From: Desulfuromonadaceae bacterium
Lineage (GTDB): Bacteria; Desulfobacterota; Desulfuromonadia; Desulfuromonadales; SZUA-540
Assembly (NCBI GenBank): GCA_003250235.1
Contig: QKGY01000449.1
Span: forward strand, 1-37,090
DNA length: 37,090 bases
Direction of reading: 5' to 3'
In this document: piece after piece, positions 7,636 through 16,867 of the stretch
Layout: the number at the start of each line of letters is the position of its first letter
Numbering within the stretch: the stretch's first letter is position 1
The notes under the pieces: generated by a model
The model's input: the letters and a program-made list of their open reading frames with translations, nothing else
The model's database searches: none
What the model was told of the DNA's origin: nothing
Position numbers and translations under genes: made by a program

Positions 7636-9006
7636 CTATCCCATATCTTCGCGACGCGACTGGTTTTCAAAGCGCGTATATTCCCCGCGAAAGGTGAGAT
7701 GAACGGTGCCGATAGGGCCGTTACGCTGTTTGCCGATGATGATCTCGGCATCCTTGTCATGCCCCTTCTCGCAAGAATTATCCCTTTTTTTACAGGCATC
7801 ACAATACACCGCTTCGCGGTAGACGAACATGATCACGTCGGCATCCTGTTCGATCGCACCGGATTCACGCAGGTCCGCCATGATCGGCCGTTTATCCGTC
7901 CTGTTTTCAAGGGATCGGTTCAACTGGGACAGCGCCAGAACAGGCACATCGAGTTCCTTGGCCAATGCCTTGAGGGATCGGGATATCTCGGAAATCTCCT
8001 GCTGCCGGCTCTCGGAATTATGCCCCTGCATGAGCTGCAGATAGTCGACCACCACCATGCCGAGGCCTTTGTCGGCCTTCAAACGTCTCGCTTTGGCCCT
8101 GAGTTCAAGGATCGAAATGGCAGGCGTATCATCGATATAAATCGGCGCTTCACTCAGCAGACCGGCCCCATTGGTGAGTTTGGGCCAGTCCGACTCGCCG
8201 AGATGACCGGTTCGCAGCCGGCTGGCATCGACCCTGGACACGGAGCACAGCATACGCTGCACCAACTGCTCTTTACTCATCTCCAGCGAGAAGATGATAG
8301 TCGGCGTTTTCCGCTCTGAATGAACGGCGGCATTCTCGACGAGGTTCACGACAAAAGCCGTCTTACCCATCGAAGGACGTCCGGCAATAATCACCAGATC
8401 TCCCCCCTGCAGGCCGGCCGTCATCTGATCCAGGTCCAGAAACCCGGTAGGCACACCAGTGACCAGCTCTTTGCGATCATAGAGCTTCTCGATGGCTTTG
8501 AAGGTGTCTTTGAGAATGTCCTTGGTAGAAAAATAGGAGGGTCGGGACTTCATCCCGGCAATTTCAAATATCGATTTTTCGGCCCAGTCGAGGGTGGATT
8601 CCATATCCCCACCCTCGTACCCCCGGGTGGCGATCTCCGTAGCCACGCCGATGAGACGCCGGGCAAGAGCCTTCTCCTTGACCATCCGGCAATAATAGGC
8701 AATGTTGGCCGCCGTGGGCACATAATCGACCAGCGTAGCCAGATAGCTCGCACCACCGACGGCCTCAAGGTCGCCGTTCTGCTGCAACGCCGAGCTCAAG
8801 GTAACAAGATCGGCCGGTTCACCACGATCGGAAAGGTCGATCAGGGTCTTAAAAATTTTGCGGTGGCTTTCGCGGTAGAAATCGTCGGGGACCAGAATTT
8901 CAAGGGCCTTGTTCAAGGCCTGATTTTCCAGCAGAATTCCGCCGAGGACGGACATTTCCCCTTCAAGTTGCTGGGGTGGGAGCCGATGAGACGGTATATT
9001 TTCCAT
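7636..9006 (-). CDS. dnaB: Replicative DNA helicase DnaB
   Basis: A 456-residue hexameric helicase of the replication fork. The N-terminal domain (PPQQLEGEMSVLGG onward, ~10-115), linker helix and RecA-like motor domain are all present. Walker A is GRPSMGKTAF (209-218); later come IFSLEMSKEQL, VVDYLQLM and GKQRNGPIG. An unusual feature lies just before the IIIGKQRNG motif: residues 402-416 contain CX2CX6CX3H where many DnaB proteins have a short acidic loop. I see no good Shine-Dalgarno site at the ATG; a hairpin separates it from rplI, so translation may depend on coupling. It is the last gene of the rpsF operon. Confidence 0.96.
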   Translation of the reverse strand: MENIPSHRLPPQQLEGEMSVLGGILLENQALNKALEILVPDDFYRESHRKIFKTLIDLSDRGEPADLVTLSSALQQNGDLEAVGGASYLATLVDYVPTAANIAYYCRMVKEKALARRLIGVATEIATRGYEGGDMESTLDWAEKSIFEIAGMKSRPSYFSTKDILKDTFKAIEKLYDRKELVTGVPTGFLDLDQMTAGLQGGDLVIIAGRPSMGKTAFVVNLVENAAVHSERKTPTIIFSLEMSKEQLVQRMLCSVSRVDASRLRTGHLGESDWPKLTNGAGLLSEAPIYIDDTPAISILELRAKARRLKADKGLGMVVVDYLQLMQGHNSESRQQEISEISRSLKALAKELDVPVLALSQLNRSLENRTDKRPIMADLRESGAIEQDADVIMFVYREAVYCDACKKRDNSCEKGHDKDAEIIIGKQRNGPIGTVHLTFRGEYTRFENQSRREDMG

Positions 9007-9036
9007 TCGGCAACGCAGCGCTAGAGGTGGGTGGTC

Positions 9037-9066
9037 GGGCAGGGAGAGAATGGCCTCTCCCCGCCC
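9037..9066 (-). other. Intercistronic hairpin between rplI and dnaB
   Basis: A 12-bp stem of the GGGCGGGGAGAG/CTCTCCCTGCCC type with one G-U pair in the minus-strand RNA and a 6-base loop. It has no U-tract, so it is more likely an mRNA-stability or partial-attenuation element than a full terminator. It would let ribosomal protein genes be expressed above dnaB. Confidence 0.45.
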
Positions 9067-9075
9067 GGATAAGCC

Positions 9076-9522
9076 TTACTCGGCAGCGACGACATTCACC
9101 TTGACGGTGGCAACGACGCCCGCCTGCAACTTGACAGGGACTTCATGCATCCCCAGGGTCTTGATCGGCTCGTCAAGAACGATCTTCTTGCGATCAATCT
9201 CAATCCCGGCTTCCTGGAGTTTGGTTTCGATCTCCATCGTGGTGACGGCGCCGTACAGTTTGCCCTCTTCACCGGCACGATGGCTGATGACACAGGTTGC
9301 CGCCTCGATCTTGCCTTTGAGAAGATTGGCCGCATCAGAAATTTTTTGCATCTTGTGCGCCAGCTGACGCTTCTGATGATCAAGCTCCTTCACATTGCGC
9401 TCGTTGGCCTCCATGGCCAGTCCACGCGGGACAAGGTAATTACGCGCGTAACCGGGCTTGACCTTGACCAGGTCACCGATATTGCCCAGGTTCTCCACAT
9501 TTTCGGTCAGAATGATTTTCAT
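9076..9522 (-). CDS. rplI: 50S ribosomal protein L9
   Basis: 148 residues, the usual full length. The N-terminal rRNA-binding domain carries the family signature (MKIILTENVENLGNIGDLVKV, then KPGYARNYLVPRGLA). A long connecting helix (KELDHQKRQLAHKMQ) leads to the C-terminal domain. A strong GGAGGAG ribosome site precedes the ATG. It is the fourth gene of the operon, 21 bases after the DUF2232 gene. Confidence 0.97.
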   Translation of the reverse strand: MKIILTENVENLGNIGDLVKVKPGYARNYLVPRGLAMEANERNVKELDHQKRQLAHKMQKISDAANLLKGKIEAATCVISHRAGEEGKLYGAVTTMEIETKLQEAGIEIDRKKIVLDEPIKTLGMHEVPVKLQAGVVATVKVNVVAAE

Positions 9523-9543
9523 CGATCTCCTCCTGAAAAGGAT

Positions 9544-10470
9544 CTACGTTTCTTTGATCTTTGGTTTTCTGAAATCGGCCCACAAATCAAACACGCCGAA
9601 GCCGGTTACAATCAAAGGCAGAGGATTCAGCACCATGATCAGCACATACCCCAAAACCTTAAAAACGGGCGGCAGGTTCTTTTTGCGGAAGAAAAAACTG
9701 ACAATCGCCAGCCCATGCAGAAAATAAATGGGCAGAACAATAGTCAAAATATTAAGAGCGATCACCCCCAAAGGCCCGTTCAAAAGAACGAATCCAAAGC
9801 CGCCGCTGATCAACCCCCACACCAACCAAGGCGGGGCATGCCAGAGAGCGAAAGGGGGGCCTGAAACCACGTACCAGCCGGCAGAAAGCCGGGAGAGCAA
9901 ATAAACCGTTAACAACAGCATGGACCAGGTGACCGTCAAAGCCAGTCCGGGATAGGCCTGCACGAAAAAATCGGCCAGGCGTTTCCCAAGCTGCTGAAAT
10001 TCTTCTTTCTGTTCCGGCGTAGCAGATCCCTGCTGATACAACGACAGGGTCTGTTCTATTTCTTTCTTCGCATAGTCCTGCACCATGTGTCGGGCAGGTA
10101 CGCCCTGACTGAGGCTGTATGCGCCAAGCGCCAAGCCTCCAAGTGCCACGGAACCCAATGTTGCCAGCGCCACGGCACGGTCCCAGGACCAGAATCGCCG
10201 AAGAAAATAAGGGAGCAGAAAAGACGCCACACCAAATTGCAGCAGATAGGCAAGCGCTCCCTCGAGTTCACCGGCGGCAGCAAGTACACCGGAACTGGCC
10301 ACAACCACCAGCCCGCCGACAACGGAACCGGCTCGCATATGCGCATATGCCGCCGGCAGAGGGATCAGAAAGTTGAGGAAGGCGCCGACTGATCCCAATG
10401 CCCCCGCACTTATCTGCAGCATCAGAGTCAGAACGGTTCCTCCGAAAAGAAAGAGACCGCGTTGACCCAT
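9544..10470 (-). CDS. DUF2232 (YybS-like) multi-pass membrane protein
   Basis: A 308-residue protein with about eight hydrophobic segments, for example LFLFGGTVLTLMLQISAG at the N-terminus, SMLLLTVYLLSRL and PFALWHAPPWLVWGLISGGFGFVLL in the DUF2232 core. The loop between residues ~145 and 175 is charged and helical. The protein has no established biochemical role. The track start at 10491 is seven codons too early: AGGGAG lies 7 bases before the ATG at 10470. In this lineage the gene is typically inserted between rpsR and rplI, and that position is kept here, so it is co-expressed with ribosomal proteins and the replicative helicase. Confidence 0.8.
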   Translation of the reverse strand: MGQRGLFLFGGTVLTLMLQISAGALGSVGAFLNFLIPLPAAYAHMRAGSVVGGLVVVASSGVLAAAGELEGALAYLLQFGVASFLLPYFLRRFWSWDRAVALATLGSVALGGLALGAYSLSQGVPARHMVQDYAKKEIEQTLSLYQQGSATPEQKEEFQQLGKRLADFFVQAYPGLALTVTWSMLLLTVYLLSRLSAGWYVVSGPPFALWHAPPWLVWGLISGGFGFVLLNGPLGVIALNILTIVLPIYFLHGLAIVSFFFRKKNLPPVFKVLGYVLIMVLNPLPLIVTGFGVFDLWADFRKPKIKET

Positions 10471-10505
10471 ATCAACTCCCTTCAAAGTCACCCTAATCCA
10501 GGAGC

Positions 10506-10790
10506 TTAGTCGATCGCGTGCCCGGTAGTAAAGGGCAGCAGGGCAATGTTACGAGCCCGCTTGATCGCTTCGCAGACTTTGCGCTGATGATCGGCACAGT
10601 TACCGGAAATTCTGCGGGGAACGATTTTCCCACGCTCAGAGACAAAGTAGCGCAGCGTACGCACTTCCTTGTAATCGATCTTCATCGTCTTGTCGGCGCA
10701 AAAGCGGCATCCCTTGCGACGGACAAAACGCCGGCGGGGAGCTGAAGAAGAAGATGTCGGTTTTTTTCCTGCGGATTTATCGAAAGCCAT
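10506..10790 (-). CDS. rpsR: 30S ribosomal protein S18
   Basis: 94 residues. The core matches S18: [25 protein letters not shown] and [13 protein letters not shown]. It pairs with S6 on the 30S platform. This is the cysteine-containing (zinc-type) form, with Cys28-X2-Cys31 in GCRFC and a later Cys65-X2-His68. A basic Ser-rich N-terminal extension ([18 protein letters not shown]) precedes it. GGAGG lies upstream of the ATG. The gene follows rpsF by 46 bases. Confidence 0.96.
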   Translation of the reverse strand: MAFDKSAGKKPTSSSSAPRRRFVRRKGCRFCADKTMKIDYKEVRTLRYFVSERGKIVPRRISGNCADHQRKVCEAIKRARNIALLPFTTGHAID

Positions 10791-10836
10791 GTATATCCTC
10801 CGTAAAGTGATTCAAAAATCTGTTCAGGCGAAGTCG

Positions 10837-11193
10837 TTATTCAGCCTCGGTCGTTTCTTCAGCGGCTGCGGGTTCTTCGGTCTCAGCGGGTGCCGTGGCT
10901 TCAAAGCCTTTGGGCAGAAACACCGTCTGAAACTTCATGATCTTCTCATCGATCCGCATGCGGCGCTCAAACTCTTTGATGACTTCGGGCTGGGCCTCGA
11001 ACACGGTCAGGACATAGCTTCCGCGGGTCTGCTTCTGGATGGGATAGGCCATTTTGCGCACGCCCCACTCATCCACCTTGATGATGTTGGCGCCCTGCTC
11101 GGTCAGGACATCCTTGAACTTGTTGACGACAGCGGCATAATCATCACCGGTCGCCTCGGGGTTGACGATGTAGATTGTTTCGTAGGTTCGCAT
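10837..11193 (-). CDS. rpsF: 30S ribosomal protein S6
   Basis: 118 residues. Residues 1-~97 are the S6 ferredoxin-like fold (MRTYETIYIVNPE, WGVRKMAYPIQKQTRGSYVL, ERRMRIDEKIMKFQTV). The C-terminus is a short acidic, Ala/Glu/Thr-rich tail, comparable to the tail that is glutamylated in E. coli S6, although the composition here is different. First gene of the rpsF-rpsR-DUF2232-rplI-dnaB operon, with a strong AGGAGGT ribosome site. There is no ssb gene between rpsF and rpsR. Confidence 0.97.
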   Translation of the reverse strand: MRTYETIYIVNPEATGDDYAAVVNKFKDVLTEQGANIIKVDEWGVRKMAYPIQKQTRGSYVLTVFEAQPEVIKEFERRMRIDEKIMKFQTVFLPKGFEATAPAETEEPAAAEETTEAE

Positions 11194-11220
11194 TCGTGTT
11201 ACCTCCTCGTGGGTTGGTTA

Positions 11221-11272
11221 GCCCCGGGGCTCTGATCGCCCGGAGCAAGGAGCGGGCACCACCCGGCACCCG
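11221..11272 (-). promoter_or_regulatory. rpsF leader with two hairpins; possible S6:S18 autoregulatory element
   Basis: The ~90-base leader between the predicted promoter and rpsF folds into CGGGTGCC/GGTGCCCG (11253-11272, 4-base loop) and GCTCCGGG/CCCGGGGC (11221-11246). S6:S18 complexes are known to repress rpsF through a leader stem with an unpaired CCG. The first hairpin contains CCG, but I could not match the published motif base by base. Confidence 0.4.
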
Positions 11273-11289
11273 ATCTAGACAAAATTGAC

Positions 11290-11318
11290 TTTTTAGCATA
11301 TATCAACGGCTAATTCAA
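11290..11318 (-). promoter_or_regulatory. Predicted promoter of the rpsF operon
   Basis: Minus strand: TTGAAT (11313-11318), a 17-base spacer, then TAAAAA (11290-11295) preceded by TGC (extended -10). Transcription would begin near 11283, giving a ~90-base leader. Confidence 0.5.
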
Positions 11319-11328
11319 CGATTAATCC

Positions 11329-12423
11329 TCAAACGTTGAAACGGAAGTGCATAACGTCGCCATCCTTGACGACATATTCCTTGCCTTCGAGCCGCATCAG
11401 CCCCTTTTCTTTGGCCCCCGACTCCCCACCGGCCCGGATGAAATCGTCAAAACCGGTCACCTCGGCACGGATGAATCCCTTTTCGAAATCGGTATGGATC
11501 ACTCCCGCAGCTCCCGGAGCTTTGGTTCCTGCCGATATGGTCCAGGCTCGCACCTCTTTGACGCCGGCGGTAAAATAGGTGATAAGCCCAAGCAGATGAT
11601 ACCCCGCATGAATCATGCGATCGAGGCCGGATTCGGGCAACCCCATCTCTTTGAGAAACTCGGATTTTTCCTCGCCGTCGAGTTCAGCGATCTCCGCTTC
11701 AATCTTCCCGCAGATCACCACGAACTCTGCGTTCTGCTCAGCGGAAAACTTCCTGAGCCGTTCGACGTAAGGATGCTCACCCTGCAAATCATCCTCGGCA
11801 ACGTTGGCGACGTAAAGAACCGGTTTGGACGTGATCAGGTGCAGATCCCTGAGAATACGGCGTTCTTCCTGAGAGAGCTCCGCAGAACGGGCCGGAAGAC
11901 CTTCGTTGAGAGCTCCCCGAACCGCCTGAAGGACCGCCAGCTCTTCCTGCATCTTCTTGTCACCGCTCTTCGCCTGCTTTTCCGTGCGGTTTATCCGCTT
12001 TTCCACCGAATCGAGATCAGCCAGATTGAGTTCCGTCTGAATAACTTCCACATCCCGCAACGGGTCGACCGATCCATCCACATGCACGACATTCTCGTCC
12101 TCGAAACAGCGGACGATATGAGCGATGGCATCCACCTGCCGGATATGGCCGAGAAACTGATTGCCCAGTCCCTCCCCCTTGCTCGCACCCTTCACAAGCC
12201 CGGCAATGTCGACGAATTCCATGGTTGTTGGCACAACACGCTCTGGATGAACGACGGCTGCCAGTTGATCAAGACGCGGATCGGGCACGCTGACAACGCC
12301 GACATTCGGCTCGATCGTACAGAAGGGGTAGTTTGCCGATTCGGCGCCTGCCGAAGTGATGGCGTTGAAAATGGTGGACTTACCGACATTAGGCAATCCG
12401 ACAATACCGCATTTGAAACCCAT
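11329..12423 (-). CDS. ychF: Redox-regulated / ribosome-binding ATPase YchF (Obg-like)
   Basis: 364 residues, the normal YchF length. G1 GLPNVGKST (9-17), G3 region [15 protein letters not shown], and the altered G4 NVAED in place of NKxD, which is why YchF prefers ATP to GTP. A coiled-coil region follows ([19 protein letters not shown]), and the C-terminal TGS-like domain ends [17 protein letters not shown]. It binds ribosomes and is linked to translation and oxidative stress control. It is separated from hppA by a terminator hairpin that ends about 24 bases before the ATG, so its promoter must be close to or inside that hairpin, or it depends on read-through. Confidence 0.95.
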   Translation of the reverse strand: MGFKCGIVGLPNVGKSTIFNAITSAGAESANYPFCTIEPNVGVVSVPDPRLDQLAAVVHPERVVPTTMEFVDIAGLVKGASKGEGLGNQFLGHIRQVDAIAHIVRCFEDENVVHVDGSVDPLRDVEVIQTELNLADLDSVEKRINRTEKQAKSGDKKMQEELAVLQAVRGALNEGLPARSAELSQEERRILRDLHLITSKPVLYVANVAEDDLQGEHPYVERLRKFSAEQNAEFVVICGKIEAEIAELDGEEKSEFLKEMGLPESGLDRMIHAGYHLLGLITYFTAGVKEVRAWTISAGTKAPGAAGVIHTDFEKGFIRAEVTGFDDFIRAGGESGAKEKGLMRLEGKEYVVKDGDVMHFRFNV

Positions 12424-12446
12424 TTTTCACATTCCTACACAAAAGA

Positions 12447-12475
12447 AGATAGCCGGGAGCTCGTCCCGGCTATCT
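12447..12475 (-). terminator. Terminator downstream of hppA
   Basis: A 12-bp perfect stem AGATAGCCGGGA/TCCCGGCTATCT with a 5-base loop. In the minus-strand direction it runs directly into TCTTTTG. It lies about 30 bases after the hppA stop. Confidence 0.8.
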
Positions 12476-12505
12476 GGGTTGTATCAGTTTGATGCTCGTT
12501 TCAGC

Positions 12506-14524
12506 TTAGCCGTTGATAAGCAACGGAGCGATAACCAGCGAAACAACGCTCATCAGCTTGATGAGGATGTTCATGGCCGGCCCGGAAGTGTCTTTGAACG
12601 GGTCGCCGACGGTATCACCGACAACGGCAGCTTTGTGAGCCTCGCCGCCTTTTTTCTCACCGTCGAGTTCACCTTTTTCAATGAACTTTTTGGCGTTGTC
12701 CCAGGCGCCTCCACCATTGGACATCATCAGAGCCAAGAGCACACCGGCCAGAGTAGCACCGGCCAGCATACCGCCGAGCGCTTCCTTCTTCAATAGAAGG
12801 CCGACCAACACCGGAGCGATAACGGCCACGACGCCAGGCAGAATCATTTCGTGAAGAGCCGCGCGAGCCGAGATGTCAACGCACTTCTCCGGCTCCGGCT
12901 TAGCACCGGGCTTACCCTCGAGCAGGCCGGGAATTTCACGGAACTGACGACGGATTTCGTCCACCATTTTGCCGGCGGCACGACCAACGCTGGTCATCGT
13001 CATGGCGCCGATGAAGAACGGCAGAGCCCCGCCGATCAACAGACCGATAACGACCATGGGATTAAGCAGGTTGATGGTTTCAAGCTTAACAGCCGTGGCG
13101 TACGCCGAGAAAAGGGCCAAGGCGGTCAGAGCCGCCGAGCCGATGGCGAAGCCTTTGCCGACTGCAGCGGTGGTATTGCCAATCGCATCGAGACCGTCCG
13201 TGATCTTGCGAACCTCAGGTCCAAGTTCCGCCATCTCGGAGATACCGCCGGCGTTGTCAGCGATAGGACCATAAGCGTCAACCGTCATGGTAACGCCAAC
13301 GGTAGCCAGCATACCAACAGCGGCAATGCCGATGCCGTAGAGGCCGGCAACATAGTTGGCAACGAAGATGCCGACGCAGATGATCAGGATCGGCAGCGCG
13401 CAACTCTCAAGGCCGACAGCAAGGCCGTGAATGATGTTGGTGGCGGGGCCGGTCTTGCTGGCTTCAGCAATACGGGCCACGGGAGCCGAAGCGGTATAAT
13501 ATTCGGTGACCAGACCGATGGTGATCCCGGCAAGAGTACCGGCCAGAACGGCCCAGAAAACCCCGTTGTTGATATGCATGGCACGAGTGATAAAGAAGGT
13601 GGCAACCAGGAAGCCGCCGGCAGCGACGAACGTGGTATAGCGAAGGGCGGCTGCGGGGTCGATGTTCTTGAGGAACTTCATGGAACCAACACCCAGCAGC
13701 GAGAAGCACAGCCCGGCCATGGCCAGAACCAGGGGAAGCAGCATGGCGTTGCCGCGCACAGCCTCACCCCCAAGGATATCCATCTGGCTGGCACCAGCGG
13801 CAGCAGCGATCGCGATGGTAGCAATGATCGAACCGACATAGGATTCGAAGATATCTGCTCCCATGCCCGCGGTGTCGCCAACGCAGTCGCCGACGTTGTC
13901 AGCGATAACGCCGGGGTTACGGGGATCGTCTTCAGGAATACCGGCCTCGACCTTACCGACCAGGTCAGCGCCGACATCGGCCGCCTTGGTGTAGATACCG
14001 CCGCCGACACGGGCAAACAGAGCGATCGAGGAAGCGCCCATGGCAAAGCCGTTGATATACCGGGCCGTTTCGGGGTCGCCGCCGAAAAGGATATAGACGA
14101 TACCGACGCCGATCAGGCCAACCGAAGCCACGGAAAGCCCCATGACGGCGCCGCCGTTGAAGGAAACCATCAGAGCGGCTCCCTGTCCGGTCGTTCTCGC
14201 CGCTTCAGCCGTACGGACGTTGGCGCGGGTAGCCGCCTTCATGCCGATAAATCCGCAGAGCATGGAGCACAGGGCCCCACCCAGGAAAGCAAACGCGGTC
14301 TGGAAGCCCATCCCCAGAACGATCAGGAAAAAGACCAGTATGATGAAGACCGAAAGAACCGTGTACTCACGCTTCAAAAACGCCATGGCGCCTGCGTGAA
14401 TCGCCTCGGAAATTTCCTTCATCTTCTCGTTACCGACCGGTTGGGCCTTGATCACATTGTAGATCACGATGGCGAGTGCGAACCCGACCACCCCCAGAAT
14501 GGGGGCATACATTGGCAAATTCAT
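12506..14524 (-). CDS. hppA: Membrane-bound ion-pumping pyrophosphatase, K+-dependent type
   Basis: A 672-residue integral membrane protein with about 16 helices that couples PPi hydrolysis to H+ or Na+ export. The catalytic loop [32 protein letters not shown] is intact, as are [13 protein letters not shown] and [15 protein letters not shown]. The segment [21 protein letters not shown] carries Ala rather than Lys at the residue that separates the K+-dependent from the K+-independent subfamily, so K+ dependence is predicted. The pumped ion cannot be settled from what I can see. It would recycle PPi from biosynthesis into membrane potential, which suits an energy-limited anaerobe. It follows pth by 31 bases and ends at a terminator. 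Confidence 0.95.
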   Translation of the reverse strand: MNLPMYAPILGVVGFALAIVIYNVIKAQPVGNEKMKEISEAIHAGAMAFLKREYTVLSVFIILVFFLIVLGMGFQTAFAFLGGALCSMLCGFIGMKAATRANVRTAEAARTTGQGAALMVSFNGGAVMGLSVASVGLIGVGIVYILFGGDPETARYINGFAMGASSIALFARVGGGIYTKAADVGADLVGKVEAGIPEDDPRNPGVIADNVGDCVGDTAGMGADIFESYVGSIIATIAIAAAAGASQMDILGGEAVRGNAMLLPLVLAMAGLCFSLLGVGSMKFLKNIDPAAALRYTTFVAAGGFLVATFFITRAMHINNGVFWAVLAGTLAGITIGLVTEYYTASAPVARIAEASKTGPATNIIHGLAVGLESCALPILIICVGIFVANYVAGLYGIGIAAVGMLATVGVTMTVDAYGPIADNAGGISEMAELGPEVRKITDGLDAIGNTTAAVGKGFAIGSAALTALALFSAYATAVKLETINLLNPMVVIGLLIGGALPFFIGAMTMTSVGRAAGKMVDEIRRQFREIPGLLEGKPGAKPEPEKCVDISARAALHEMILPGVVAVIAPVLVGLLLKKEALGGMLAGATLAGVLLALMMSNGGGAWDNAKKFIEKGELDGEKKGGEAHKAAVVGDTVGDPFKDTSGPAMNILIKLMSVVSLVIAPLLING

Positions 14525-14555
14525 GTTTGTCCCTTACCCTCTCTTTCCTGTGGAA

Positions 14556-15131
14556 TTAATTTCGAGCGTCCCGATTATTGAATTCGTTCATGGCCCAGGC
14601 AACCCCCTTTTCCAGGATGGTTTCGACCGCCATGGCCGCATTCTCCAAAACAGTTCCGAGTGCTTTTTTTTCCTCAGCGGAAAACGGACCCAAGACGTAT
14701 CCCGCGACATCCCCCCCACCAGAAGGGCGACCGACCCCGACCTTGACCCGGACAAATTCCCCGCTACCGAGAATCTCGCGGATACTGCGGATCCCATTAT
14801 GCCCGCCATGTCCTCCTCCGGTTTTGATCTTCAGGGTACCGAAGGGCAGATCGATATCGTCGTGAATCACAATCAAATCCCCCGGTCCAAGGCCGAGGGA
14901 TTTGCAGGCCGAGCCAACACTGGCCCCGCTCAGATTCATGAATGTCTGCGGCAGAAGGAGGGTGGCTTGCTGTCCGGCAACGTTTCCGGCTCCGTAAACC
15001 CCCTGATAGCCTTTTTTCTTCAGACTGACGGAAGCACGCTCCGCCAGTTCCTGTACCACCAAGAAACCAATATTGTGCCGGGTGCCGGCATATTTGTCCC
15101 CGGGGTTCCCCAGGCCAGCAACCAGCTTCAA
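14556..15131 (-). CDS. pth: Peptidyl-tRNA hydrolase
   Basis: 191 residues. It releases peptides from stalled peptidyl-tRNA. Active-site residues of the E. coli enzyme have counterparts: Asn9 in GLGNPG, His19 in GTRHNIGF, Asn66 in FMNLSG, Asp91 in IHDDIDLP and Asn112 in GGHNGIRS. The start codon is TTG (minus strand of CAA at 15129-15131) with AGAGG 8 bases upstream. Only two bases separate it from rplY, so the two are co-translated. The rplY-pth pairing is common in bacteria. Confidence 0.96.
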   Translation of the reverse strand: MKLVAGLGNPGDKYAGTRHNIGFLVVQELAERASVSLKKKGYQGVYGAGNVAGQQATLLLPQTFMNLSGASVGSACKSLGLGPGDLIVIHDDIDLPFGTLKIKTGGGHGGHNGIRSIREILGSGEFVRVKVGVGRPSGGGDVAGYVLGPFSAEEKKALGTVLENAAMAVETILEKGVAWAMNEFNNRDARN

Positions 15132-15133
15132 AA

Positions 15134-15739
15134 TCAGGCCTCTTCAGCAGCGCCTTCCGTCGCGCCTTCTTCTTCTTCCGCCTTACGCCCGGTCACGGTG
15201 ATGACCGTAAAGTTGACGTCGTGAGGAACTTCAATCCCTTCGGGCAGAACCAGGTCCTCGACGTGAAGAACGCCGCCAATTTTCAAATCGGAAACATTCA
15301 CCTCGATGGCCGAGGGAATGTTGGAGGGCAGACAAACCACCTCGAGTTCATGACGGATGACCTGGAGGTTACCGCCTTCCTTCTCTCCCTTGGATTTGCC
15401 CACGGGATGGACCGGCACCAGAACATGGGTCTTCTTGCCCATCTCGATGGCCTGAAAATCCGCATGCCACATATCGCGACGAATAGGATCGACCTGGAGG
15501 TCCTTGAGGATAACGACCTTTCCGTCAACGGCCGGCACGCCGGAGAGTTTGATCAAGGTGTTCCAACCAGCCTCAGTAGCAATCGCCTCTTCCAGAGCCT
15601 TGGGCTCAACGGAAACGGAACAGGGAGCCATTCCCTTGCCGTAAACAACCGCAGGGACGAGACCCTGACGACGGAGACTGCGGGATCCCCCTTTACCGAT
15701 TCTCTCGCGTGCGGAAACCTTCAGTTCTGTATTTGCCAT
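15134..15739 (-). CDS. rplY: 50S ribosomal protein L25/general stress protein Ctc
   Basis: 201 residues, so the long Ctc/TL5 form with an N-terminal 5S rRNA-binding L25 domain (VSARERIGKGGSRSLRRQG) and a C-terminal beta domain (~100-185; VSDLKIGGVLHVEDLVLPEG). The last ~15 residues are an acidic Glu/Ala tail. GGAGGA lies about 8 bases before the ATG. It sits in the order prs-rplY-pth, a frequent arrangement. Confidence 0.95.
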   Translation of the reverse strand: MANTELKVSARERIGKGGSRSLRRQGLVPAVVYGKGMAPCSVSVEPKALEEAIATEAGWNTLIKLSGVPAVDGKVVILKDLQVDPIRRDMWHADFQAIEMGKKTHVLVPVHPVGKSKGEKEGGNLQVIRHELEVVCLPSNIPSAIEVNVSDLKIGGVLHVEDLVLPEGIEVPHDVNFTVITVTGRKAEEEEGATEGAAEEA

Positions 15740-15801
15740 TTTCGTGTTCCTCCATTGATCTGATAACTGACTGACAGTTAATTATTTACAGGTATCGGTT
15801 G

Positions 15802-16743
15802 TTAAATAAAAAGGGAGCTGACGGACTCGTCGCCGTGAATGCGGCGAATCGATTCGGCCAGCAGTTCTGCCACGGAAAGCACCCGAAGCTTGGAACAGGA
15901 GGAAAGCTTCTCCTGCACCGGAACCGTATTGGTGACGACCACTTCCTCCAGACAGCTGTCGTTGATCCGCTGCAGAGCCGGGCCGGAAAGGATCGCGTGG
16001 GTCGCACAGGCATAAACAGCCTTGGCTCCTTTTTCCTTCAACGCCTGCGCGGCCTGACAAAGGGTCCCGGCCGTATCGATCATATCATCGACAATGATAC
16101 AGGTTTCACCTTTGACATCCCCGATGATGTGCATGACCTCCGAAACGTTCGGACCGCTGCGCCTCTTGTCGATTATGGCCAGCCCGGCATCCAGGCGTTT
16201 GGCAAAAGCCCGGGCGCGCTCTGTTCCGCCGGCGTCCGGCGAGACGATAACCAGGCGCTCGGAAAAGCGGGCACTGACATCGGCCAACACAACAGGAGCC
16301 GCATAGAGATGGTCGACGGGGATATTGAAGAACCCCTGGATCTGTCCGGCATGGAGATCCATGGTCAGGACACGGTCCGCGCCGGAGGTGCTGATCAGGT
16401 CAGCAACCAGCTTGCTGGTGATCGGCGTACGAGGCGCCACCTTACGATCCTGACGGGCGTACCCGAAATAAGGGACTACCGCGGTAATCCGTGCGGCGGA
16501 AGCCCTTTTCAGGGCGTCCATCATGATCAACAACTCCATGAGGTTGTTATTGGAAGGCGCGCAGGTGGATTGAACCACGTAGACGTCACGTCCACGAACG
16601 TTTTCCCCAATCTCAACCATGATCTCGCCATCGGAAAAGGTCTTGACCTTGGCATTGCCCAGAGGCACGGAGAGTTGGCCGCAAATCTCCCTGGCAAGGG
16701 GAATATTGGCGTTGCCGCAGAATATCTTAAGCTCGTCGACCAC
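15802..16743 (-). CDS. prs: Ribose-phosphate pyrophosphokinase
   Basis: 313 residues, normal for class I PRPP synthetase. It transfers pyrophosphate from ATP to ribose-5-phosphate, feeding purine, pyrimidine, His, Trp and NAD synthesis. Visible motifs are [15 protein letters not shown], the ATP loop region [17 protein letters not shown], the metal/ATP motif [12 protein letters not shown] and the PRPP-binding [13 protein letters not shown]. The start codon is GTG at 16743, preceded closely by GAGGA (3-base spacing, which is short). A leader hairpin lies about 33 bases upstream, and tRNA-Gln lies further up on the same strand. Confidence 0.96.
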   Translation of the reverse strand: MVDELKIFCGNANIPLAREICGQLSVPLGNAKVKTFSDGEIMVEIGENVRGRDVYVVQSTCAPSNNNLMELLIMMDALKRASAARITAVVPYFGYARQDRKVAPRTPITSKLVADLISTSGADRVLTMDLHAGQIQGFFNIPVDHLYAAPVVLADVSARFSERLVIVSPDAGGTERARAFAKRLDAGLAIIDKRRSGPNVSEVMHIIGDVKGETCIIVDDMIDTAGTLCQAAQALKEKGAKAVYACATHAILSGPALQRINDSCLEEVVVTNTVPVQEKLSSCSKLRVLSVAELLAESIRRIHGDESVSSLFI

Positions 16744-16776
16744 GGGTCCTCACATGAATGCTTGGAAAAAGTTGTA

Positions 16777-16796
16777 GGCCATGGATGCCCATGACC
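16777..16796 (-). other. Leader hairpin between tRNA-Gln and prs
   Basis: An 8-bp stem GGTCATGG/CCATGGCC with a GCAT tetraloop (one G-U pair). Six bases later the minus strand reads TTTTT. It could be a weak terminator for the tRNA transcript or an attenuator for prs. Confidence 0.35.
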
Positions 16797-16867
16797 TAAC
16801 CGGTAGAAGAGAAGGTATTTAAATCCCGGCGTGATATTCACCCATCATTGCGCCGGAGTGACTTTTG

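Noticed and set aside
12851-14581. 576-residue plus-strand ORF
   Set aside because: It is the antisense frame of hppA; the translation is Gly/Asp/Arg-rich without any fold-like pattern, while the minus strand gives a complete pyrophosphatase.
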